Source: Nitrospiraceae bacterium (GTDB lineage: Bacteria > Nitrospirota > Nitrospiria > Nitrospirales > Nitrospiraceae). Taken from it: a DNA stretch of 64,000 nucleotides. The notes below the pieces were generated by a model. The model saw nothing but the letters and a program-made list of their open reading frames with translations, had not been told where the DNA came from and did no database searches. Positions 37,413 to 45,532 of the stretch are shown here, piece by piece. The stretch is taken from the NCBI GenBank assembly GCA_035623075.1, contig DASPUC010000003.1:90982-154981 (forward strand), read 5' to 3'. A program made the position numbers and the translations under genes. Each line of letters begins with the position of its first letter. Positions within the stretch are counted from its first letter, which is position 1.

Positions 37413-37450
37413 ATCCGGTTCGGAACGCCCACTAAGGAAAAGGGATCTCT

Positions 37451-38257
37451 ATGGGTAACGTGATTAAGAAGTTGGTGATCGGGCTGGTCGTGGGAGGAGT
37501 GCTGTTCGGAGTCACGAAGGCGCTCGAGTTCCCAACGGTCTTCCAGATGATGTTCTTTGCCTATGCGATCCTCGGCGCTGTGGTCTTCATCCTGCTGGAT
37601 GCGCCCTCGCTAAAGCCCCTGAGTGGTGTGAAGGCGTTGGGTGCCCTCCTGGTCTTCTATATCGTCCTCTGTGTTGCCTACATCGCCGGAGCGTCGCTCT
37701 GGCCGCAGTACGATCCGGAGGACGAGAAGGGCAAGATCGAAAAAATCCTGAAGCCCAAACGGGCCGCGACTGAACAGGGCAAGGCCGACGAGTTGATCGC
37801 TAGAGCCAAAGCACTGGACGAACAAGCAAAAGCGCTGGCCGAGCGGATCAAGGCGTTGGGAGGCGATCAGGCACCGGCTGCCCAAGGAGCCGGAGGGGCC
37901 GGAGGCCCCACGTCCACTTCGGGAGCGGCCGGAGGCGACATTCTCAAGTTGGGCGAAGATCAGTGGCAATTACAAGAATGCTACAACTGCCACAAGTTGA
38001 GAGGGGAGGGCGGAAAGAAGCGCGGCCCTGAGCTCGACAACATCGGCAGCTACATGACGGTCGAAGATATAAAGCAGAAGATCCTTGACCCTCGCAGCTG
38101 GATGGCAGATGGGTTCGAAAAGGAATACGAGAAGAAGAAGATGCCGGACAAATATAAGGACCTTATGGAGGAAAAGGACGTCGAGGCGCTCGCCTCGTGG
38201 CTGGTCACGTTCAAGAACACCTCGGTGAACACGCCGAAGCCGATCAAGAAAAAGTAG
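37451..38257 (+). CDS. Membrane-anchored c-type cytochrome with coiled-coil linker
   Basis: This 268-residue protein has three N-terminal hydrophobic segments (about residues 8-85), then an Ala/Lys/Glu-rich heptad region ('DELIARAKALDEQAKALAER') and a Gly/Ala linker. A C-terminal cytochrome c domain carries CYNCH (177-181) and a probable Met ligand in 'KKKMPDKYKDL'. The Rieske gene starts one base after its stop, so it is part of the bc complex unit and likely plays the cytochrome c1 role. Confidence 0.87.
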   Translation: MGNVIKKLVIGLVVGGVLFGVTKALEFPTVFQMMFFAYAILGAVVFILLDAPSLKPLSGVKALGALLVFYIVLCVAYIAGASLWPQYDPEDEKGKIEKILKPKRAATEQGKADELIARAKALDEQAKALAERIKALGGDQAPAAQGAGGAGGPTSTSGAAGGDILKLGEDQWQLQECYNCHKLRGEGGKKRGPELDNIGSYMTVEDIKQKILDPRSWMADGFEKEYEKKKMPDKYKDLMEEKDVEALASWLVTFKNTSVNTPKPIKKK

Positions 38258-38258
38258 T

Positions 38259-39191
38259 ATGCAACCCAAGCTCAAGTCCAAAGTTCGTGCAGCGGATCGC
38301 GAGATCGGAGAAGTCACGCGGGTCATCATGGACCCGTTGTCCCGCGAAGTGAGCCACATCGTCGTGTCCATGAACGGAAGCGGCGAGCGGCAAGTCGCGA
38401 TGGCACACGTGCAGTCCGTCTCGGATCATCTCGTGGAGCTTCGGTCTGCTGCGTCGGAGATTCTGGCCCTCCCCGCGTTCAAGCGCGAGGACTTTGTCAC
38501 GACGCACGAAGTGGAAATCGCGCATCTTGAAGAGAATATTCATGTGACGCCGGGCGAAGTCTTAGTGCCATTCCCCGAACTGGAGAAAAGCGTCAAGCGG
38601 CGCACGTTCTTCATGAACTTCACACACGCGATCGGATTCTTGATCGGGTTGCCGATCGCCTATCCCGTCCTCCGGTATCTGATGAAGCCGATGTATCAGC
38701 CGTTTGACAATTCCTGGCTGAAGATCGGCAACGTTGGGAAGATCAAGCAGGAAGACATCGGAGTCCAATTTAAGTACAAGAAAAAGGTCAAGGAAGCCTA
38801 CATGCCCGAGGCCGAAATCGAAAAGAACGTCTGGATCCTAAAGGCGACGCCGGCGGTGCTGGAGAAGGTCTATCAGGGCAAGGATATGGAATTCCGCGAT
38901 GCAACCGGCATGAGCGTGTGGGTCAACAAAAAAGAGGTGCCCTACATCGCATTCTCGGGCAAATGCCCGCATCTCGGTTGCGGCTATAAGTGGCGGCAAC
39001 ACAAACTTCTCGGGCAGGTCTTCCTTTGCCCGTGCCACTTGAGCATCTACGATGCGGCTGGCAAAGTTCTCGACGGACCGGCTCCGCGTCCGCTCGATGC
39101 GTTGCCGATCAAGGTGTCGGCCAGCGGCGACGTCCAGATCGTCGACATGGAATTCAAGGCCGGGACTAAAGCGCAAATTCGGATCGTCTAG
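38259..39191 (+). CDS. Rieske [2Fe-2S] protein with N-terminal PRC-barrel-like domain
   Basis: This is the 310-residue Rieske subunit of a bc-type complex. The first ~90 residues ('KVRAADREIGEVTRVIMDP..VSHIVVSM') look like a PRC-barrel, an unusual cytosolic addition. A membrane segment follows (about 128-146), then the Rieske fold with cluster ligands Cys236 and His238 ('CPHLGC') and Cys257 and His260 ('CPCHLSIYD'). Disulfide cysteines 241 and 259 are both present. The usual Gly-Ser after CPCH is Leu-Ser. Cytochrome b follows after six bases. The high-potential cluster would take electrons from quinol and pass them to the neighbouring cytochromes c. Confidence 0.93.
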   Translation: MQPKLKSKVRAADREIGEVTRVIMDPLSREVSHIVVSMNGSGERQVAMAHVQSVSDHLVELRSAASEILALPAFKREDFVTTHEVEIAHLEENIHVTPGEVLVPFPELEKSVKRRTFFMNFTHAIGFLIGLPIAYPVLRYLMKPMYQPFDNSWLKIGNVGKIKQEDIGVQFKYKKKVKEAYMPEAEIEKNVWILKATPAVLEKVYQGKDMEFRDATGMSVWVNKKEVPYIAFSGKCPHLGCGYKWRQHKLLGQVFLCPCHLSIYDAAGKVLDGPAPRPLDALPIKVSASGDVQIVDMEFKAGTKAQIRIV

Positions 39192-39197
39192 ACGTCC

Positions 39198-40310
39198 ATG
39201 CAAGAGTCTTCTTCGACCAGCACGCAGCCAACCGCGCTCGAAAAAGTCATCGCCTTCGTTGACGAGCGCGTCGGCTTGAAGACGCTTCAAGCCAAGATGC
39301 TGAACGAGCCGGTCCCTGGCGGCTCGCGATGGGCCTATATCTTCGGCTCCATCTTGCTGTTCATCTTCATCATGCAGGCCGTCACCGGTATTTTTCTGAT
39401 GTTTTACTATGTGCCGACCGCCGACCATGCCTATGCGAGCACCCAATACATCATCCATGACGTCGACTATGGCTGGTTTCTGCTGAGCTATCATTTCTGG
39501 GGCTCCACCGCCATGGTCGTGTGTGTCTTCGCACATATGTCTCAAGTGTTTTTGTGGGGCGCGTATAAAAAGCCGCGCGAGTTGATCTGGCTGGTCGGCT
39601 TGGCTCTCTTCGGTCTTGTCATGGGATTCGGATTTACCGGCTACCTGCTTCCCTGGGATCAGCGGGCCTATTGGGCGACCACTGTCGGTGTCGAGATCAT
39701 GGACAAGACGCCGGTCGTCGGCGATTTCATGGCGCGATTTCTCAAAGGGGGGCCGACGCCGGGTCAGATGACGCTCAGCCGGTTCTTCGTCATCCACGTG
39801 ATGATTCTCCCGGCGGCTCTGATGGGACTGGCCGGGTTGCACATTTTTCTGTTCCGCAAGGCTGGGCCGGCCGGGCCTTTCCGTGGATCGGTCGAAGAAC
39901 TCAAGGTCAAGAGCGATTATTTCTTTCCACGGCAGGTTTGGAAGGACATCGTCGGCATGGTGACGGTGTTCTTGTCGATCTGCGCCATGGCCTTTTGGGA
40001 GCCAGTGGTGTTGCTTGAAGAAGCCACGCCGGACCCGGGTGATTACCATCCGGAGCCGGAATGGTACTTCTTGTTCCTGTTCCAGATGCTTCGGCTCAAG
40101 ATTTTCGCCGGTGAGTTCGGGCAGTTCTTAGGAGCCGTCGCGTTGCCTGGGGCGTTCATGGCGTTGCTGGCTGCCTTACCCTTCATCGATCGCGACCCGG
40201 AACGGAACATCTTTAAGCGGCCGATTGCATTGATCGGATGGATCGTCGTGATGGCCACGATCCTGATCTTTACGGTGTCGGCGATCATCAACCGCGAGTT
40301 CTTGGATTAA
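39198..40310 (+). CDS. Cytochrome b (bc complex)
   Basis: This 370-residue cytochrome b has the b6 part and the subunit IV part in one chain. The four heme-ligand histidines are in 'LLSYHFWGSTAMVVCVFAHMSQ' (first pair) and 'FFVIHVMILPAALMGLAGLHIFLF' (second pair), 13-14 residues apart. The Qo-site 'PEWYFLFLFQML' (PEWY) is intact. About eight membrane segments are visible. It lies between the Rieske gene and an unknown membrane protein, making the core of a complex III. Confidence 0.95.
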   Translation: MQESSSTSTQPTALEKVIAFVDERVGLKTLQAKMLNEPVPGGSRWAYIFGSILLFIFIMQAVTGIFLMFYYVPTADHAYASTQYIIHDVDYGWFLLSYHFWGSTAMVVCVFAHMSQVFLWGAYKKPRELIWLVGLALFGLVMGFGFTGYLLPWDQRAYWATTVGVEIMDKTPVVGDFMARFLKGGPTPGQMTLSRFFVIHVMILPAALMGLAGLHIFLFRKAGPAGPFRGSVEELKVKSDYFFPRQVWKDIVGMVTVFLSICAMAFWEPVVLLEEATPDPGDYHPEPEWYFLFLFQMLRLKIFAGEFGQFLGAVALPGAFMALLAALPFIDRDPERNIFKRPIALIGWIVVMATILIFTVSAIINREFLD

Positions 40311-40348
40311 GAGAAACAGACTGCTCTGCGCCCGACGGATATGACGGT

Positions 40349-41356
40349 ATGACTGACCAAGAAACCACTTCACCGGTCAAACTCGCGTTGAAGCTCCTCT
40401 GGTTCACCTTCTGGACCGGGTTCCCGATCAAGCTCGCGTTTGCGCTGTTGTTTCTCGCCATGGGAATCATCAATTTCGAGGCGAGAATTGGGCTGGGGTT
40501 TCTCATGGTGTTGGCCAGCCCCGTCACGGTATTTGCCTTGCCAATACTCATGATGGGGCTCGACTCGCACATCGGCGAGGGAGTCGGGATCGGGCTGTTG
40601 TTCCTCCTCTGCATCCCCATCGACATCTGGGCCTATGGCGTCGTGGCGAGGACGTATTTTCTCGATCGCCTACGGCTTGAGCCGCCGGATGGGATCGGTC
40701 TGTCCTTGTGGATCAAGACGGCCATAATTGGAGCGCTCTATCTTCCCATTCTCTGGTTGGTGGTCGGGTTTACGACGGAGACGGGAATCTCCACAGCGCA
40801 TTCGCTCTTCGAAACCGAGATGCTCAAATGGGTTCCTATCGCCGAGCGAATCGGGATCGAATTGACGTTGTGGGGAACAGTCTCCACTGCCGTGCTCCTC
40901 GTCATGTTGTTAATCGGCTTATCCATCATCGGGCGAGTCATTCGAAGTGCGACGACCGGAGCTCAACCGGCTCAGGAGAACTATCAAAGGCGGGTGATGC
41001 GCTGGGATCTGATGCGGGTCCCGGCCGATCAAGGCCTGATGCTCACGGCATTTGCAGGAACGGGCGTCGTATTGTCGCTGCTGTTTTGGAGTGCGCTGCC
41101 GGTGACCACACCGCATCCTCACGAGTGTTGCAAGAAACCCGAAGTCAAAGCGCAGCCTCCGTACAAGCCGCTGGATGCGCTCAATAAGGATGAGAAGCTC
41201 ATCACGCAGTTAACTGCCCAACTGGATGAACTGGAAAAGAAGAAAGCTGAAGAAGGGACGCAAGGAAAGAATAAGGGCAAAGGCAAAGCAGGAAAAGCGG
41301 CTGAGGCGAAGGCAGATTCGAAAGCGACTGCTCAGCCCGCACCCAAGAAACCGTAA
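40349..41356 (+). CDS. Multi-pass membrane protein of the cytochrome cluster, function unknown
   Basis: From ATG 40349 the product is 335 residues with about seven hydrophobic segments, then a long Lys/Ala/Glu/Gly-rich C-terminal tail (last ~60 residues, low complexity, probably flexible and soluble). I recognise no family. No CxxCH motif is visible. 'PHPHECCKKPE' near residue 275 could bind metal. Co-directional, tight placement between cytochrome b and the second CydA-like gene suggests a structural or accessory subunit of the same complex. Confidence 0.75.
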   Translation: MTDQETTSPVKLALKLLWFTFWTGFPIKLAFALLFLAMGIINFEARIGLGFLMVLASPVTVFALPILMMGLDSHIGEGVGIGLLFLLCIPIDIWAYGVVARTYFLDRLRLEPPDGIGLSLWIKTAIIGALYLPILWLVVGFTTETGISTAHSLFETEMLKWVPIAERIGIELTLWGTVSTAVLLVMLLIGLSIIGRVIRSATTGAQPAQENYQRRVMRWDLMRVPADQGLMLTAFAGTGVVLSLLFWSALPVTTPHPHECCKKPEVKAQPPYKPLDALNKDEKLITQLTAQLDELEKKKAEEGTQGKNKGKGKAGKAAEAKADSKATAQPAPKKP

Positions 41357-41372
41357 CGCGGGAGATGATGAG

Positions 41373-43235
41373 GTGAGGGCCATGCGACACCAGGACGGAA
41401 TGATTCGGCGGCTTCTCCAGACCGGTTGCGGTCGCGGTGGGATGCTCCCGGTGCTGTTGCTGGCAGCGGGTCTCTTTGGTCTCCCTGCACTGGGGCTTGC
41501 AGCAGATAGTGTTGCCCCCGCGGCCGCGACGGCCTATCGGGACATTCCTGGGATCGGCAGCCGGAACATCATTTGGGTCATTGCACAGCTCCATCTCCTG
41601 TTGGCGGGGTTCGTCTTGGGCGTCCCCATCTTTGCGTGGGTCTGCGAGATTGTCGGCTGGAAGACCGGTGAGAAGCGTTACGACAAGCTGGCGAAGGAAT
41701 TCACCAAGCTCTTGACCTCTTCCTACGCAACGACCGCACTCTTCGGCGGCATCCTCTTGTTTCTGTTGATCGGTTTCTATCCCAAGCTCATGAACTACCT
41801 GACGGATATTTTCTTCCCGTCCTTCATCGTCTATTGCTTGCTCTTCCTGCTCGAAACCGTGACGCTTTATCTCTATTGGTACGGGTGGGATGCCATGCAG
41901 GACGGCGGCAAGAAGACGTTCCATATCTTCTTGGGATTCCTGCTGAACGTCTTTGCATTTTTTATCATGATCGTGCCGAACTCCTGGGCCACGTTCCAGG
42001 CGAGTCCGGTGGTGATCGCAGAGGGATCTGATATTGCCAGGGCCTGGGCGGCCACGTGGAATCCAACCTGGTGGCCCGTCAACATTCACCGCCTGATCGC
42101 CAATGTCGTGTTGGGTGGCTTCATCTGTGGCGCCTATGCTGGTGTCCGTTATCTGTCCGCGACGGCGGTCGAGGAACGAGATCATTATGATTGGATGGGA
42201 TACGTTGGAAATTTTATCGGAGTTTTTGGAATGCTCCCGTTGCCGTTTGCCGGTTACTGGCTTATGCGCGAGGTATATCAGTACAACCAACAGATGGGGA
42301 TTACGCTCATGGGCGGCTTCCTGTCATGGCTGTTCATCCTGCAGGCCATGCTGATCGGTGTGCTGTTTCTAGGAGCGAACTATTACTTCTGGCTCGGGAT
42401 CACGTACCGCATCCCAGGTTCCGAGATGAGGTATCGGAAGCCCATCATGGCCATGTTGATCATCCTGTTGCTCTGTTTGGGTGTCTGGATGACCCCGCAC
42501 TCCCTGGTGGCCAGCTTAGAAGAAGCGAGAAAGATGGGTGGAACGCACCATCCGTTACTGGGTGTCTTCGGCGTGATGTCGGCGAAAATGACGGTGGCGA
42601 ATCTCATGATCCTTGTCACCTTCATGAGCTTCATCATGTACTGGCGCGCAGGCAAGGAGGAGACGGCGACCTGGGCCAAGGTGGCGAGGTCGGTGATGGG
42701 CGGGGTTCTGGTGATCGCGGCGATCGCGGTGATTGTCCTTGGTGTGTGGGGGTACTTCGTTCCCGCCATCATTCGCATCAATTACTTCTCCACGTCGCAG
42801 GTGTTGATCGTCCTGTTCGTCATGCTCACGATTACGCCGCTCACTGCGCTGCTCCTCAAGAGCGCGAAGACTACGACGGAGATGGTGTGGGGCCGGATGC
42901 CGCCGCGCGCGGGTTATGCGCTTGTCCTGAACGCAGTGATGGTGATTCTGCTCATGACGCTCATGGGGTATGCCCGATCGTCGTCACGCGTCCATTGGCA
43001 TGTGTACGGCGTGATGCGGGACTCGTCGCCCTATGCTTACTCCCCGGCGTTGGGGTATGCGGCGGCGTTCATGGCATTGAACACCTTCCTTTTCTGTTTG
43101 TTGGTCGCCTTCATCTTTTGGGTGGCGACAATGGGTGATAAGGGGAAAGCGCCCAGTGGGTCGGCCAAGGGCGGGCTTCCTCATGGGGCATTGCCGGCGA
43201 TGGCGGGCGGGTCACAAGGGTTGGATAAACAATAG
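41373..43235 (+). CDS. CydA-like multi-heme membrane protein, copy 2
   Basis: This second, diverged paralogue of the gene at 35709 has about 620 residues and some 14 membrane segments. The shared landmarks are 'WVIAQLHLLLAGFVLGVPIF', 'LLETVTLYLYWYGWDAM' and 'WWPVNIHRLIANVVLGGFI', with the two ligand-type histidines. GRQPW and a CydB partner are again missing, and a signal-like segment ('LFGLPALGLAAD') precedes the first helix. GTG 41373 is chosen because gggaga lies seven bases upstream; ATG 41382 is an equal alternative. A different electron partner from copy 1 is plausible. Confidence 0.83.
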   Translation: MRAMRHQDGMIRRLLQTGCGRGGMLPVLLLAAGLFGLPALGLAADSVAPAAATAYRDIPGIGSRNIIWVIAQLHLLLAGFVLGVPIFAWVCEIVGWKTGEKRYDKLAKEFTKLLTSSYATTALFGGILLFLLIGFYPKLMNYLTDIFFPSFIVYCLLFLLETVTLYLYWYGWDAMQDGGKKTFHIFLGFLLNVFAFFIMIVPNSWATFQASPVVIAEGSDIARAWAATWNPTWWPVNIHRLIANVVLGGFICGAYAGVRYLSATAVEERDHYDWMGYVGNFIGVFGMLPLPFAGYWLMREVYQYNQQMGITLMGGFLSWLFILQAMLIGVLFLGANYYFWLGITYRIPGSEMRYRKPIMAMLIILLLCLGVWMTPHSLVASLEEARKMGGTHHPLLGVFGVMSAKMTVANLMILVTFMSFIMYWRAGKEETATWAKVARSVMGGVLVIAAIAVIVLGVWGYFVPAIIRINYFSTSQVLIVLFVMLTITPLTALLLKSAKTTTEMVWGRMPPRAGYALVLNAVMVILLMTLMGYARSSSRVHWHVYGVMRDSSPYAYSPALGYAAAFMALNTFLFCLLVAFIFWVATMGDKGKAPSGSAKGGLPHGALPAMAGGSQGLDKQ

Positions 43236-43300
43236 CTGTCAGCAATCAGCCGTCAGGTTTAACTGATAGCTGAGAGCTGAAGGCGGGCAGTTAGCGCGAA
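43235..43300. repeat. Short dispersed intergenic repeat
   Basis: The first 16 bases (43235-43250, GCTGTCAGCAATCAGC) recur exactly in inverted orientation at 9316-9331. The rest (ctgatagctgagagctga) is a degenerate continuation of the same theme. It fills the gap between two cytochrome-cluster genes. Confidence 0.5.
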
Positions 43301-43315
43301 TCATATCGAGGGACT

Positions 43316-43939
43316 ATGAGTGAAGTCGTCTTGTTACAGCTGATTGGACTCTCGGTGGTCGGGACCGGGATCGTTATTCTGTTATTCATTCGCGCGCAGT
43401 TTGCTCGAGTCATCGGATTCGTAGCGATCGTGCTCGGCCTTTTCTCGCTGGTCGCGCTCGCAGTGCCGCAGATGGCATCGCTGCCGCCCGCCGAAGAAAA
43501 GTTCGACATTGCGACGGTGAAAACGCCGACGGACATGGCGTCCATCGGCCAGAAGATCTTCTTCAGCAAAGGCCAATGCGCACTCTGCCACTCGATCGGC
43601 CCCAGTGAGTCGGCCCGCTGTCCCGACCTCAAGGGTATCGGAGCCAAGCTGAGCCGCGATTTTATTTTTGAAAGCTTGACGCAGCCGCAAGCCTACATCT
43701 ATCTCGACTATCGACATGAGGGTCTGCCGAAGGAATATCCGGCGCGGATGCCCTACATCAATAAGAATCCAATCGGCTTGACCAAAAATGAAATCTTGTC
43801 CGTCATCGCATTCCTGCAGCAAATGAGCGGAGAGCCAATATCCGTCAATCCGTCAGAATTGGAAGTGCCGGGCCATGCGCCTGCTGCCCCGGTGAAAGCG
43901 GCTGAGTCCGGTCCAGTGGCTGTGGCGCAAGCACGCTGA
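43316..43939 (+). CDS. Membrane-anchored monoheme c-type cytochrome
   Basis: This 207-residue protein has two N-terminal hydrophobic segments (about 5-24 and 31-50), then a cytochrome c domain with heme motif CALCH (88-92). A candidate Met ligand sits in 'YPARMPYINKNPIG', and 'LTKNEILSVIAFLQQMSG' is the usual C-terminal helix. An Ala/Pro-rich tail follows. An unusual second Cys pair partner ('SARCPDL') occurs after the heme site. It is probably an electron carrier serving the second CydA-like protein. Confidence 0.88.
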   Translation: MSEVVLLQLIGLSVVGTGIVILLFIRAQFARVIGFVAIVLGLFSLVALAVPQMASLPPAEEKFDIATVKTPTDMASIGQKIFFSKGQCALCHSIGPSESARCPDLKGIGAKLSRDFIFESLTQPQAYIYLDYRHEGLPKEYPARMPYINKNPIGLTKNEILSVIAFLQQMSGEPISVNPSELEVPGHAPAAPVKAAESGPVAVAQAR

Positions 43940-43948
43940 GGAGGCACT

Positions 43949-44668
43949 ATGGGTGGCTCGTTGGGGAAACCAATCATCCTGACCGTACTCATCTATCTGT
44001 TCTTGAAATTCATCGTACCCAATATTCCTGGGTCCGCCCCGCTGCCGTCCAGTTTGATCTTTCTCTATATCATGCTGACGACGACGGGCATCGTGATCTT
44101 CGCGACGTTAAGCGGAGAATCGAAGGATGCATTCTGGGGACCGATCCAGCGATTTTTGACCGGCGAAAAAATCGGGGCGTTGCAGACAGCCCGCTACGCC
44201 GTGTTGATTCTGTTCCCGCTCTTGGTGGGGTGGCAAACGTATGGGAGTACGGCGCAGAGCGATGCGCCACCTGCTGAAAATCGGACCATTCACCCGGCTC
44301 CTCCGGGAGAATATACCGGCCTGTCCAATCCAGTGGCTAAAACCCCCGACAACATCATGCAGGGCAAAGGGTTCTATGCCGCCTTCTGTTCGCCCTGCCA
44401 CGGTGGGAATTTCGACGGGAAGGGCCCGGCGTCGCGTGGCTTTAATCCTCCTCCGGCAAACTTCTCAGACCCGACGACGATTGCCATGCTCCAGGAAAGC
44501 TATCTGTTCTGGCGCATCAAGAAAGGCGGGGTCGGCCTCCCTATCGAAGGCATGCCGTGGAAATCCGCCATGCCGCGTTGGGAAGTCGAGTTGCCGGATG
44601 AATGGATCTGGAAAATCATCATGGGTGAGTACGACGGTGCCCATCAATCTCCTCGAACTTGGGAGTAA
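43949..44668 (+). CDS. Membrane-anchored monoheme c-type cytochrome
   Basis: This 239-residue protein has N-terminal membrane helices (about 9-26, 34-52 and 81-97) and a C-terminal cytochrome c domain with CSPCH (147-151). Likely Met ligands are in 'LPIEGMPWKSAMPRW'. The 'GKGPASRGFNPPPANFSDP' segment is typical of cytochromes that accompany quinol or nitrite oxidation modules. It starts ten bases after the preceding cytochrome gene. Confidence 0.88.
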   Translation: MGGSLGKPIILTVLIYLFLKFIVPNIPGSAPLPSSLIFLYIMLTTTGIVIFATLSGESKDAFWGPIQRFLTGEKIGALQTARYAVLILFPLLVGWQTYGSTAQSDAPPAENRTIHPAPPGEYTGLSNPVAKTPDNIMQGKGFYAAFCSPCHGGNFDGKGPASRGFNPPPANFSDPTTIAMLQESYLFWRIKKGGVGLPIEGMPWKSAMPRWEVELPDEWIWKIIMGEYDGAHQSPRTWE

Positions 44669-44698
44669 GACGAAATTCGAACTCGTAACGAGGCTCGT

Positions 44699-45532
44699 AT
44701 GACCAGGGGAATGAGACAACGGATTCAGTGGGGCAGCGCGGTTACAGGGATCGGAGCCTTGTTGTTTTTCGCGGGGACGACGATCGGCCTGGCTCAGGAG
44801 AGTGTGGCGGTCAGGGCGACGATGGTCAAAGGCGGCCTCCCGGTCGACGATCCCAACGCCGCGGCCTGGAACGGCGCGACGCAGGCGCAGTTTCCGCTGT
44901 CGCCGCAGGTCCATTGGCAGAACCGAATTCAAGAAGCGACCGTCAAGGACCTCAAAGTTCGGGCTCTCCACGATGGCACTCAACTCGCCGTGCTCTTGGA
45001 ATATGCCGATCCGACCGAAGACCCCGATGATGCGGCGGCGCTCGAATTTATGGTGGGAGACAAGAAAGCCCACTTTGCACATGGCCAACCGATGGCGCAG
45101 GTGGAAGGCGGCCCGGTTAATATCTGGTTTTGGAAGAATAAAGAGAACAAAGCGGTCGATATGAACGCCAAGGGCTTCGGCACCCTCAAGGCGCAGGCGC
45201 ATCAGGACGTCAAGGCCAAGGGTGTCTATGCGAATGGGACGTGGAAAGTAGTGTTCTTCCGAAGTCTGGCGAACGAGCATGTTGATGAAGACGTCCAAGT
45301 GAAGCCCGGCGAATTCATCAACATCGCCTTTGCCGTGTGGGATGGAAAAAAAGACGCCAGCGGCGAACTCAGGGAAAAGGGTTCCCAGAAAGCCGTGTCG
45401 TCCTGGTGGTATTTCCGCGCGGAAGCTCCCCCAGACTATTCGGCCTATCTGTATGCTGCCATGGCTGTGGGGCTGGCATTGGGATTTCAATTCGTCCTCA
45501 TACGCAAGCTCAAGAAAGGGAAGTCAGCATGA
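44699..45532 (+). CDS. Ethylbenzene-dehydrogenase gamma-like heme b protein with C-terminal anchor
   Basis: This 277-residue exported protein (signal to about residue 33) has a beta-sandwich domain like the gamma subunits of DMSO-reductase type II enzymes, which hold one heme b ('VRALHDGTQLAVLLEYADPTED', 'NIWFWKNK', 'ENKAVDMNAKG'). A C-terminal membrane segment ('AAMAVGLALGFQFVLIRKL') anchors it. In Nitrospira such proteins are candidate electron-transfer subunits for nitrite oxidoreductase. No alpha or beta subunit is present here. The next cytochrome overlaps it by ATGA, pointing to a direct electron partner. Confidence 0.85.
   Translation: MTRGMRQRIQWGSAVTGIGALLFFAGTTIGLAQESVAVRATMVKGGLPVDDPNAAAWNGATQAQFPLSPQVHWQNRIQEATVKDLKVRALHDGTQLAVLLEYADPTEDPDDAAALEFMVGDKKAHFAHGQPMAQVEGGPVNIWFWKNKENKAVDMNAKGFGTLKAQAHQDVKAKGVYANGTWKVVFFRSLANEHVDEDVQVKPGEFINIAFAVWDGKKDASGELREKGSQKAVSSWWYFRAEAPPDYSAYLYAAMAVGLALGFQFVLIRKLKKGKSA

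Noticed and set aside
38838..40049. Long minus-strand open frame opposite the Rieske and cytochrome b genes (about 400 codons)
   Set aside because: It is fully antisense to two well-supported genes with intact motifs. Its translation is rich in His, Asp and Arg, as expected from an antisense frame of GC-rich DNA.
41202..42290. Minus-strand frame of about 360 codons opposite the second CydA-like gene
   Set aside because: It is a shadow of a membrane-protein gene; charged low-complexity translation with no domain.
42191..43138. Plus-strand frame of about 315 codons inside the second CydA-like gene
   Set aside because: Frame-shifted shadow; its Arg/His/Gly-rich translation is not protein-like.
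45337..45528. Upstream extension of the diheme cytochrome frame
   Set aside because: The extra 64 codons overlap the previous gene and would hide the lipoprotein signal; the ATGA overlap start at 45529 is better.
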